From Streptomyces roseoverticillatus (GTDB taxonomy: Bacteria > Actinomycetota > Actinomycetes > Streptomycetales > Streptomycetaceae), in assembly GCF_000719265.1 (NCBI RefSeq), contig NZ_JOFL01000022.1, positions 1-64,000 on the forward strand: 64,000 nucleotides of DNA, read 5' to 3'. Positions 49,460 to 57,168 of the stretch are shown in pieces. Under the pieces are notes generated by a model. The model did no database searches. It worked only from the letters and a program-made list of their open reading frames with translations, and was not told the DNA's origin. The position numbers and the translations under genes are program-made. Numbering within the stretch: position 1 is the first letter of the stretch; each line of letters opens with the position of its first letter.

Positions 49460-50086
49460 GTGACGACCAAGCAGCGCAAGGCATCCGTCCGCGCCACGGC
49501 CGAACTCAAGCAGGACCGGGCCGTCCGCACGCGGGCACAGACCCTGCACGTGGCGGCCCAGCTCTTCGCCCAGCAGGGCTTCCGCGCCACGTCCATGCAG
49601 CACATCGCCGACCGGCTGGGCATGACCAAGGGCGCGGTCTACTTCCACTTCCCCACGAAGGAGACCCTCGCCGTCGCCATCGTCGAGGAGCACTACGGGC
49701 GCTGGCCCAAGGTGGTGAAGGAGGTGCAGGCGGAGGGACTGAGCCCCGTGGAGTCCGCGGAGGAGATCCTCAAGCGCGCCGCGGTGGCGTTCCGCGACGA
49801 CCCCGTGATGCAGGCGGGCGCCCGGCTCCAGCTCGAACGCCCGCACATCGACGCTGAGTTGCCGACCCCGTACGTGGACTGGACGCAGCTGCTGCAGTCG
49901 CTCCTGGTGACGGCTAAGTACAGCGGGGAGCTGCGGGAGGGCGTCGACCCGGAGGCGGCGGCGCGGACGCTGGTGTCGTCGTTCTTCGGCGTGCAGCACA
50001 TCTCCGACGTGCTCTCGCACCGCAAGGACATCGCGGAGCGCTGGGAAGAGACCCGGAAGCTGCTGTTCTACTCCCTGCGGGCGTGA
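49460..50086 (+). CDS. TetR-family gamma-butyrolactone receptor (ArpA-like)
   Basis: This 208-residue protein has the ArpA-type N-terminus: AVRTRAQTLHVAAQLFAQQG, FRATSMQHIADRLGMTKGAV and YFHFPTKETLAVAIVEEHY. The C-terminal half would bind the lactone. Size, HTH and position divergent from afsA match the canonical receptor, which represses until the lactone accumulates. GTG 49460 follows GAAGGAG. Operator 1 lies in its leader, so it likely controls itself and afsA. Confidence 0.94.
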   Translation: MTTKQRKASVRATAELKQDRAVRTRAQTLHVAAQLFAQQGFRATSMQHIADRLGMTKGAVYFHFPTKETLAVAIVEEHYGRWPKVVKEVQAEGLSPVESAEEILKRAAVAFRDDPVMQAGARLQLERPHIDAELPTPYVDWTQLLQSLLVTAKYSGELREGVDPEAAARTLVSSFFGVQHISDVLSHRKDIAERWEETRKLLFYSLRA

Positions 50087-50229
50087 CCCGCGGGGCACAA
50101 CAGCGCGGCACACGAGGGGAGTCGACCATTTTGGTGGGCTCCCCCTTCGGCGTCGGCCGGGCTTCGCCCGATGCCGGCCGGGTTTCCCCCGATGCCGGCC
50201 TGCCTGCCCTTCGACGCCGGAGCAGGCTA

Positions 50230-50255
50230 AAACATTCCTCCCAGGGGGTATGTTT
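50230..50255. promoter_or_regulatory. ARE-like operator 2
   Basis: AAACATTCC-TCCCAGGG-GGTATGTTT is an inverted repeat with 8 of 9 matching arm positions. It lies 47 bp before the second TetR start. Confidence 0.75.
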
Positions 50256-50301
50256 CCCCCACACCGCCGGGGGACCGCACACCAACACTACGGAGGAACC
50301 G

Positions 50302-50919
50302 GTGATCCAGGAACGCGCCCGACGCACCAGGGAGCAGGTGCTCAATGCCGCCGCCGAGGAGTTCACCCTGCGCGGGTACGCCAACACCGCCCTGCAGACC
50401 GTGGCGACCCGCATCGGGATGACGAAGGGCGCCCTCTACGCACACTTCCCGTCCAAGGAACACCTGGCGAACGCCCTGCTCCAGCACTTCGCCGACGTCT
50501 GGGACGAACTGCGGGCCACTTGGGGCGACATGGCGGATCCGGCGCCCGCCGGCCTGCTCGCCGCCGCCCTGGGGCTGGCCCGCCGGCTGGAGTCGGACGT
50601 GCGCATGCGGGCGGCGCTGCGGCTGTTCGCCGACGCCGGCCTGACCACGGACCGGGGGGCGCGGGCCCTCACGGAGATACGGGACTGCCTGGCCGCCCTC
50701 GCGCACCGCGGCCAGGAGGAGGGCACGCTCCTCCCCTCATACACCCCCGACCGCATCGTCCGGCTGCTGCTCGCGGTCGCCTGGGGAGCGCCCTTCGCAC
50801 CCGGCGCACCGCCCCTCGACGACCGCCTGACGGCCCTGGAGGAGGACTGGGCGATGCTCCTCGACCTGCTCAGCCCGCACCCCCAACCCGCCCTGTCCGT
50901 ACGGCCGGACGCTCGCTGA
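50302..50919 (+). CDS. TetR-family pseudo-receptor of the butyrolactone system
   Basis: This 205-residue protein has the same class of HTH (ARRTREQVLNAAAEEFTLRG, YANTALQTVATRIGMTKGAL, YAHFPSKEHLANALLQHF) but a divergent C-terminal half. Paired receptor and pseudo-receptor genes (as in jadR3/jadR2 or scbR/scbR2) often regulate each other and an antibiotic cluster. GTG 50302 follows ACGGAGG. Operator 2 upstream suggests control by the first receptor or by itself. Confidence 0.9.
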   Translation: MIQERARRTREQVLNAAAEEFTLRGYANTALQTVATRIGMTKGALYAHFPSKEHLANALLQHFADVWDELRATWGDMADPAPAGLLAAALGLARRLESDVRMRAALRLFADAGLTTDRGARALTEIRDCLAALAHRGQEEGTLLPSYTPDRIVRLLLAVAWGAPFAPGAPPLDDRLTALEEDWAMLLDLLSPHPQPALSVRPDAR

Positions 50920-51095
50920 CTAGGCATGACGTCTCGTCAGCGGCGCTTTCGGCAGGCTCCGGAAATCAGGGGTTGCGCTCGCCGCGGCACCTGTGTCACG
51001 CTTCTTCGCGAGCCACTGTGTCTTCTGGACCCCGACGCCGATTGCGTCCTTCGCTCAATTTCCTCGACTCTCCCTATGGGATCTCCACAAGCAAA

Positions 51096-51121
51096 AAACA
51101 TTCCTTCGGGAGGGTATTTAA
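51096..51121. promoter_or_regulatory. ARE-like operator 3
   Basis: AAACATTCC-TTCGGGAG-GGTATTTAA shares its left arm exactly with operator 2. It lies 27 bp before the start of the Cys-containing protein gene at 51148. Confidence 0.72.
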
Positions 51122-51147
51122 CAGTGGATGAACAGGAGATGGGACTG

Positions 51148-51831
51148 GTGACCACCCCGATACAGGCCGACCCCCTCTGCGCTTCGCCCCGGTGCCGTCG
51201 CAGCGAAGCGGCCCCCGCCCGCCGCGACTCCCGCCCGCACTCCCGGCCCGCCGGGGCTGGCGCCGGACTCTGCCGTCCCTGCACGGAGCGGCTGGCCGGC
51301 CAACTCGCCGAGATCCCCGGCCTCTTCGCCGAGAGCGAGCACGAGCTGGCCGGCGAGGGCCGGACCTGGATGTCACCGCGCGTCTCCGGAAGCCGCAAGC
51401 GCCGCCTGCCGATCGACCCCCGCACCGCGGACGTCCGCGAGAGCGCCCTCGGCACGCTCGCGGAGTGGGCCGGCCTCGTCGCCGACGAGCGGCGGCTGAC
51501 CGCGCTCCCCCCGCGCACCGTCCCGGCGCTCGCATCGTTCCTCGGCGCGCACCTCGGCTGGCTGGCCGGGCACCCGGCCGCCGGCGCTGCCGCCGACGAG
51601 ATCATGCAGCTCACCGGCAGCCTGCGCCGTGTGATCGACCCCGACCCCGTGGAGCCGACCCCGGTCGGCGACTGCCCCGAGCCCGGCTGCCACGGCACGG
51701 TCTCCATCTCCTCCATCGGCAGCGCAGCGGCGCTGCGCGGACTGGTCTGCGACGCGGGCCACTCGCTTCCCCCCAGCATGTGGCTCCGCCTCGCGGACCC
51801 CCGGTTCAAGAAGGAGGTGGCGGCGGCATGA
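51148..51831 (+). CDS. Conserved hypothetical protein with Cys motifs
   Basis: This 227-residue protein has an N-terminal Cys pair (LCASPRCRRSE), a further GLCRPCTERLAGQLAEIPGL motif, a central helical region and a C-terminal CPEPGCHGTVSISS ... VCDAGHSLPPSMW zinc-ribbon-like part. GTG 51148 has AGGAG 9 nt upstream; GTG 51124 is an alternative. It is coupled to a small HTH protein by ATGA. Operator 3 in the promoter puts the pair under the butyrolactone switch. I know no function for it. Confidence 0.75.
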   Translation: MTTPIQADPLCASPRCRRSEAAPARRDSRPHSRPAGAGAGLCRPCTERLAGQLAEIPGLFAESEHELAGEGRTWMSPRVSGSRKRRLPIDPRTADVRESALGTLAEWAGLVADERRLTALPPRTVPALASFLGAHLGWLAGHPAAGAAADEIMQLTGSLRRVIDPDPVEPTPVGDCPEPGCHGTVSISSIGSAAALRGLVCDAGHSLPPSMWLRLADPRFKKEVAAA

Positions 51832-52025
51832 CCCCCGCCCAGCGCGCACGCCGCGTCCCCACCAACGTCGCCGCCCTCGCCTTCGGCGTCACCGAGGGCA
51901 CCATCCGCCAGTGGGCCCACCGCGGTCGCATCACCCGCTACGGGACCGCCCGGCGCGCCTCCTACGACCTCGACGAACTCGCCGCGGTGGTCCAGGGATC
52001 GCGCCACTCCGACCGGTCCGGCTGA
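51828..52025 (+). CDS. Small MerR-like helix-turn-helix protein
   Basis: This 65-residue protein (RVPTNVAALAFGVTEGTIRQ, WAHRGRITRYGTARRASYDL, DELAAVVQGS) is a winged HTH_17-type DNA-binding domain and little else. ATG 51828 overlaps the stop of the preceding gene (ATGA). It resembles excisionases, but no recombinase is near, so it is more likely a partner regulator of the Cys-containing protein. Confidence 0.82.
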   Translation: MTPAQRARRVPTNVAALAFGVTEGTIRQWAHRGRITRYGTARRASYDLDELAAVVQGSRHSDRSG

Positions 52026-52192
52026 CCCCCGGCCGGACCCCGCGGCCGGGGCCCCGGCGCCGCACCCCCGTCGGCACCGGGGCCCCGAGTCCCCTTTAAC
52101 TCACCACCCCCCGCCCGTATTTCACCGGCGGCACCCACCTCCCTTCATCACGCACCCCTCACCAAGATCCTTAATCCGGAACGGAGAAGCAC

Positions 52193-53185
52193 GTGCTGGA
52201 ACACCGCAAGCTCGGTCGTCAGGGCCTCGAGGTCGCCGGGATCGGCCTCGGCTGCATGGGCATGAGCCAGTGGTACGGCGCCACCGACGACACCGAGTCG
52301 GTGGCCACGATCCACCGGGCCCTGGAGCTCGGCGTCACCATGCTCGACACCGCCGAGGCGTACGGCCCGTACGACAACGAGGAGCTGCTCGGCAAGGCGC
52401 TCCGGGGCAAGCGCGACCAGGTGGTCATCGCCACCAAGTTCGGCTTCCCGATGAAGCTGAAGGACGGCTCGACCGCCAAGGTCAACAGCCGCCCCGCGCA
52501 CATCCGGGAGGTCGTGGAGGCCTCGCTCAGCCGGCTGCGCACGGACCACATCGACGTGCTCTACCAGCACCGCGTCGACCCCGACGTGCCGATCGAGGAC
52601 GTCGTCGGCACCATGGCCGAGCTGGTGGAGCAGGGCAAGGTCCGCTACCTGGGCCTGTGCGAGGCCGGCGAGAACACCATCCGCCGCGCCCACGCCGTGC
52701 ACCCCCTGTCCGTCGTGCAGAGCGAGTACTCGGTGTGGGAGCGCAACCTGGAGGACGGCGTGCTGCCCGCCCTCCGCGAGCTGGGCATCGGCCTCGTCGG
52801 CTTCTGCCCCCTCGGGCGCGGCTTCCTCACCGGCGCCGTCGACCGCGCCGAGAACTACCCCGAGGACGACTTCCGCAGCCACGACCCCCGCCTCCAGGGC
52901 GAGAACTACGACCACAACATGGCGATCGCCGCGAAGATCAAGGACATCGCGGGCCGCGAGGGCCTCACCCCCGCCCAGCTCGCCATCGCCTGGGTGCTGC
53001 ACCAGGGCGACGACATCGTGCCCATCCCCGGCACCAAGCGCCGCACCTACCTGGAGCAGAACCTGGCCGCGGCCGACGTGACGCTCGGCGCCGAACTGCT
53101 CGCCGAGATCGCGGACACCGTCGCCTCCGCGCAGGTCGCCGGCCCCCGCTACAACGAGAAGATGATGGCCTTCATCGACCGCTGA
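52193..53185 (+). CDS. Aldo/keto reductase
   Basis: This 330-residue NADPH-dependent TIM-barrel reductase has the catalytic tetrad Asp/Tyr in MLDTAEAYGPYDNEELLG, Lys in VVIATKFGFP and His in DVLYQHRVDPDVP. NADPH-binding residues lie in FCPLGRGFLTG and PIPGTKRRTYLEQN. GTG 52193 follows GGAGAAGCAC. It is the first enzyme gene of the biosynthetic-looking run and probably reduces a carbonyl of the product; it could also be a stand-alone detoxifying enzyme. Confidence 0.94.
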   Translation: MLEHRKLGRQGLEVAGIGLGCMGMSQWYGATDDTESVATIHRALELGVTMLDTAEAYGPYDNEELLGKALRGKRDQVVIATKFGFPMKLKDGSTAKVNSRPAHIREVVEASLSRLRTDHIDVLYQHRVDPDVPIEDVVGTMAELVEQGKVRYLGLCEAGENTIRRAHAVHPLSVVQSEYSVWERNLEDGVLPALRELGIGLVGFCPLGRGFLTGAVDRAENYPEDDFRSHDPRLQGENYDHNMAIAAKIKDIAGREGLTPAQLAIAWVLHQGDDIVPIPGTKRRTYLEQNLAAADVTLGAELLAEIADTVASAQVAGPRYNEKMMAFIDR

Positions 53186-53386
53186 CAGCGATCGACGACA
53201 CCGCCCCGGCCGTCACTCCCCCCCGGACGGCCCCGGCGGCGAACCCCCGACCCGAGCACCGGCGGACTCCCCCTCCGCCGGTGCTCGCCGTTTCCCCGCC
53301 TCCCCGTACGCACGTGCTCCATCCCGCTCCACCTCTCTCACTCCCTCACTCCCTCACCCAGCCGACCCATGCGGAGAGAAGCAGAC

Positions 53387-55084
53387 ATGCCCAAGACGGA
53401 TTCCAAGACGGACTCCACGACGGAATGGCAGAAGCACTGGAAGGCGCGCCGGGGCCGCTTCATCGAGGAGTGCCGCCAGGCCCACGAGCGCCTCATGGCC
53501 GACCTGAAGTGCCCCACGACCGCGCAGGACCGCGTCCTCGCCGACATCATCGGCGTCAGCGCGGCCTCCCTGCACTGGAAGGAGCGCAACTACGACGTCC
53601 TCGCCTCGGACAAGGCGTCGTTCCGCAAGGTCCTGCCGATCATGCGGTACGACGACTTCGCCGAGGTCATCGAGCGGGAGACGCGCACCAAGGGCGGCAC
53701 CCTCACGTGCAGCCCCGTGCTGCGCTGGCTCAAGACCAGCGGCACGACCGGAACCCCCAAGCGCGTCCCGTACACGCTGCACTGGCTGCTGACCTACCGC
53801 ATCCCGGCGATGATGGCGATGTGGGGCACCTACCTGGAGCACCACCCCGAGCTGCTCGCCCACCCTTACGCGACGCTCGACACCCAGACCGTCCGCGAGG
53901 ACGTCAGCGACTTCGTGCACGGCGTCGAGCACCAGGCCATCAGCAACCGGCACCCGCAGATCAACACCCGGGACTGGAACCCGCCGTGGTACGAGGCCCC
54001 GTGGTTCGGCCCGGCCACGCCGACCTCCCACGAGGGCCGGATGTACCACCGCATCCGCCACCTCCTGGGCAAGAACCTGCACTACATCTCGTCGATCAAC
54101 CCCAGCACGCTCATCTCGCTGCGCGACCTCATCGAGGCGCACGGCAAGAGCCTGGTGCGAGACCTGCGCGAGGGCACGGTCGAGGGCGAGCCGTGGGGCG
54201 AGCCCGATCCGGCCGCCGCGGACCACCTGGCGGCGGTGCTCCGGAAGCCGGGCTTCAGCCTGAAGGACGTCTGGCCCTCGCTCACGCTCTACAGCTGCTG
54301 GCTGTCGGCCTCCGCCGGGCTCTACCAGAGCAAGCTCGACGCGGTCTTCCCCGGCGTCGCCAAGCTGCCGTTCATGAGCTGCGGCACCGAGGGCGTCACC
54401 ACCATCCCGGTGGACGACACCCCGCACAGCCAGCCGCTGGCGATCAGCCAGGCGTTCTACGAGTTCGTCCCGGCCGAGGTGCCGCTGGGCGAGCTCGTGG
54501 AGCGCGGTGAGCACGTCGAGACGCTGCTGTTCGACGAGGTCGAGGCCGGCCGGGACTACCACCTGATCATGTCGCAGGGCAACGGCCTCTACCGGCTGTG
54601 GACCGGCGACATCTACCACGTCGACCGCATCGAGGGCGGCACGGGCGGCGTGCCGTGGATCCACTTCGTGCGGCGCGACGGCGTCTTCCACTCCTTCACC
54701 GGAGAGAAGATCACCGAGGCCCAGGTGACGCAGGCCATCGAGCAGGGCGTCGCGGAACAAGGGCTCGACATGGGCCTCTACATGTGCGGTCCCAAGTGGG
54801 GCGAGCCGCCGCACTACGTCGCCCTGGTCGAGAGCCACGGCAGCGACCGGGCCATCGACGCCGAGCTGTCCGGGCGCATCGACGAGGCCCTCAAGACCAT
54901 CAACATCGAGTACGCGTCCAAGCGCGACAGCGGACGGCTGCGGCCCATCGAGGTCGTCACCGTGCCGCACGACGCGATCAACGCGTACGTCGAGGGACGC
55001 CGCGCCGCCGGCAACGCGACCCAGTACAAGTACAAGCCCTTTCAGCAGGACATCGACTTCGTGGCCGACATCGTCGGCGACTGA
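53387..55084 (+). CDS. GH3-family acyl-acid ligase (amide synthetase)
   Basis: This 565-residue adenylating enzyme has the P-loop LKTSGTTGTPKRVPYT, a GH3-like FMSCGTEGVTTIPVDD acyl-adenylate site, GLYRLWTGDIYHVDRI and a C-terminal lid (TGEKITEAQVTQAIEQG, PHYVALVESHG). Plant GH3 proteins join acids such as jasmonate or auxin to amino acids through an acyl-AMP. Bacterial members are rare and often sit in biosynthetic clusters. ATG 53387 follows GGAGAGAAGC. It should activate the cluster's acid and couple it to an amine or thiol. Confidence 0.85.
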   Translation: MPKTDSKTDSTTEWQKHWKARRGRFIEECRQAHERLMADLKCPTTAQDRVLADIIGVSAASLHWKERNYDVLASDKASFRKVLPIMRYDDFAEVIERETRTKGGTLTCSPVLRWLKTSGTTGTPKRVPYTLHWLLTYRIPAMMAMWGTYLEHHPELLAHPYATLDTQTVREDVSDFVHGVEHQAISNRHPQINTRDWNPPWYEAPWFGPATPTSHEGRMYHRIRHLLGKNLHYISSINPSTLISLRDLIEAHGKSLVRDLREGTVEGEPWGEPDPAAADHLAAVLRKPGFSLKDVWPSLTLYSCWLSASAGLYQSKLDAVFPGVAKLPFMSCGTEGVTTIPVDDTPHSQPLAISQAFYEFVPAEVPLGELVERGEHVETLLFDEVEAGRDYHLIMSQGNGLYRLWTGDIYHVDRIEGGTGGVPWIHFVRRDGVFHSFTGEKITEAQVTQAIEQGVAEQGLDMGLYMCGPKWGEPPHYVALVESHGSDRAIDAELSGRIDEALKTINIEYASKRDSGRLRPIEVVTVPHDAINAYVEGRRAAGNATQYKYKPFQQDIDFVADIVGD

Positions 55085-55100
55085 CCCGGAAGGCACCGCC

Positions 55101-55979
55101 ATGCTGGAGCTCAAGCGCCCCCCGCAGAACACTCGCAAGGAGATCACGTACGTACGGCGCGACGGCGCGGACCTCGCGCTGCACCTGTGGCGCCCCAAGA
55201 ACCTCAAGGGCGCGATCTTCTATTTCCACGGCCTGCAGAGCCACGCCGGCTGGCTGTGGGAGGTCGGCCCGCAGTACGCCGACAACGACATCGCGTTCTT
55301 CGTCCTCGACCGCCGCGGCAGCGGCATCAGCGACGGCGAGCGCCAGGACCTCCCCGACGCCGCCACCGTCATCGGCGACTACGCGGCGGCCCTCGCCACC
55401 GTGCGCCGCATCATCGGCGAGGACACACCCCTGCAGCTGTTCGGGCACTGCCTCGGCGGCTCGTTCCTCGCCGCGCTGATGCACCACCCGGACTTCGACG
55501 TCCCCTACGACTCGGCGGTCTTCTGCTCGTCCTGGCTCGGCAAGCTGCACGCCACCCTCTCCGAGGAGCAGCGCGCGGCCCTGGCCGCGGAGGACGGCAC
55601 CGAGCTGTGGGACGCGGGCCTGGAGTCCGCGGACTTCACCGACAACGTCAAGTATCAGCACTACATCGACAACGACGACCTGGCCGTGAGAGCGCTGACC
55701 CGGCGCTCGCGGGCCACCCTCCTGGAGCTGGAGAAGCTCTACCTGGAGCCGCGGCGCGAGCTCCCCGACGTGCCGGTCAGCTACGTCTCCGGGCTCACCG
55801 ACCCGATCGTCGACCTCGACGACGCCCACAAGACGTTCATCGAGATGACCAACGGGCGCGGCGGCATCATCAAGCTCCCCACGCACCAGCACTACCTCTA
55901 CTACACCGACGTCCGCACCAGCCTCGTCACCTGGTCGTCCACGTACGCCCTGATACCGGGTCTGGACCACCATGGATGA
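55101..55979 (+). CDS. Alpha/beta hydrolase-fold enzyme with Cys nucleophile
   Basis: This 292-residue protein has an oxyanion motif (FYFHGLQSHAG), an elbow LFGHCLGGSF in which Cys replaces the usual Ser, the acid residue in YVSGLTDPIVDLDD and the His in PTHQHYLYYTD. Cys elbows occur in acyltransferases such as PHA synthase and in a few lyases. The substitution suggests acyl transfer or C-C chemistry rather than simple hydrolysis. ATG 55101 follows GGAAGG. Its end overlaps the next gene by 8 bp. Confidence 0.85.
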   Translation: MLELKRPPQNTRKEITYVRRDGADLALHLWRPKNLKGAIFYFHGLQSHAGWLWEVGPQYADNDIAFFVLDRRGSGISDGERQDLPDAATVIGDYAAALATVRRIIGEDTPLQLFGHCLGGSFLAALMHHPDFDVPYDSAVFCSSWLGKLHATLSEEQRAALAAEDGTELWDAGLESADFTDNVKYQHYIDNDDLAVRALTRRSRATLLELEKLYLEPRRELPDVPVSYVSGLTDPIVDLDDAHKTFIEMTNGRGGIIKLPTHQHYLYYTDVRTSLVTWSSTYALIPGLDHHG

Positions 55980-57165
55980 GGCACTGCTCCACCACGCGGC
56001 GCTGCCGATGCGGGTGTCCTTCGACCACCCCGCGGCGCGCCGCCGCCGGTCCGACAGCCTCGTCCTGGCGCTCACCGCCGGCGGGGTGACCGGGCTGGGC
56101 GAGTGCGCCCCCCGCCCGTACGTCACCGGCGAGACCACGGACGGCGTCCGCGCCGGACTCCAGCGGGTGCCCATGCGGCGGCTGCTGGAACGCCTGCGGA
56201 CCACCGGCAGCGAGGAGCTGCTGGAGCTGTTGCGCCGGGACGGCTTCGCCCGGACCTTCGGCGTCGCCGGCGGGAACAACCTGATCTGTCTGCTGGAAAC
56301 CGCGGTCCTCGACCTCCTGGGACAGCGGCTCGGGCGCGGCGTGGGCGAACTGATCCGCCCCGCCGGGCCCGGCCCGTCCGGCGACGGCCGGGCGCCGCTG
56401 CCCGTCTCCCAGGTCATCGACCTGGGGACCGGCGTCGAGGAGTTCCTGGCGACCCGCGGCCCGTTCCACTTCGTGAAGGTCAAGGCGTCCGACGACATCG
56501 AGCGCGACGCCCGCACCGTCAGCGCGATCCGCGAGGCCCTCGGGCCCGGCGTCCCCGTCATGGTCGACGCCAACATGAGCTGGACCTACGACGAGGCGCT
56601 GGGCAACATCAAGCGGCTCGCGGACTGCGGCGCCGGCCTCATCGAGGAGCCGCTCCGCAAGGGCTCCTGGGACGGGCTGCGCGACCTGCGCCGCGCCACC
56701 GGCGTGCCGGTCATGCTGGACGAATCGCTGTGCACGCTCGACGATGCCCGCACGGCGGTGCGCACCGGTGCCGCCGACGCGTTCAACGTCCGCGTCGCCA
56801 AGTGCGGCGGGCTGCTGAACTCGGCGGCGATCATCGACTTCGCCCGGGAGCACGGCATCGCGTTCCAGATCGGCGTCCAGGTCGCCGAGACCGGGCCGCT
56901 GATCGCCGCGAGCCGGCAGCTCGCCTTCCGGCACCGGGACGCGATCACCGTCGAGGCCGGCCAGTCCGACCGCTTCTTCGAACGGATGATCGTCACCCCG
57001 CCGCCCGCGGTGGACCGCGCGGCCAACACCATCTCGCCCGCCGAAGGCGCCGGGTTCGGGATGGCCCTCGACGACAGCGCCCGCGCATGGGCCGTGCTCC
57101 GCTACGCCCCGGACACCGACCGGTGGCAGCCCGTGGGCGGCGGCGGCGAAAGCTACGAAGGCTGA
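55972..57165 (+). CDS. Enolase-superfamily enzyme (OSBS/dipeptide epimerase/muconate cycloisomerase group)
   Basis: This 397-residue protein has an N-terminal cap (RVSFDHPAARRRRSDSLVLAL, GECAPRPYVTGE) and a TIM barrel with the catalytic Lys in FVKVKASDD, metal ligands in VMVDANMSW, GLIEEPL and VMLDESLC, and the second Lys in RVAKCGGLL. That KxK ... D-E-D ... K set is the MLE-subgroup signature. It abstracts a proton alpha to a carboxylate, so it may perform a racemisation, cycloisomerisation or dehydration. The start overlaps the hydrolase gene by 8 bp. Confidence 0.92.
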   Translation: MDEALLHHAALPMRVSFDHPAARRRRSDSLVLALTAGGVTGLGECAPRPYVTGETTDGVRAGLQRVPMRRLLERLRTTGSEELLELLRRDGFARTFGVAGGNNLICLLETAVLDLLGQRLGRGVGELIRPAGPGPSGDGRAPLPVSQVIDLGTGVEEFLATRGPFHFVKVKASDDIERDARTVSAIREALGPGVPVMVDANMSWTYDEALGNIKRLADCGAGLIEEPLRKGSWDGLRDLRRATGVPVMLDESLCTLDDARTAVRTGAADAFNVRVAKCGGLLNSAAIIDFAREHGIAFQIGVQVAETGPLIAASRQLAFRHRDAITVEAGQSDRFFERMIVTPPPAVDRAANTISPAEGAGFGMALDDSARAWAVLRYAPDTDRWQPVGGGGESYEG

Positions 57166-57168
57166 GGC

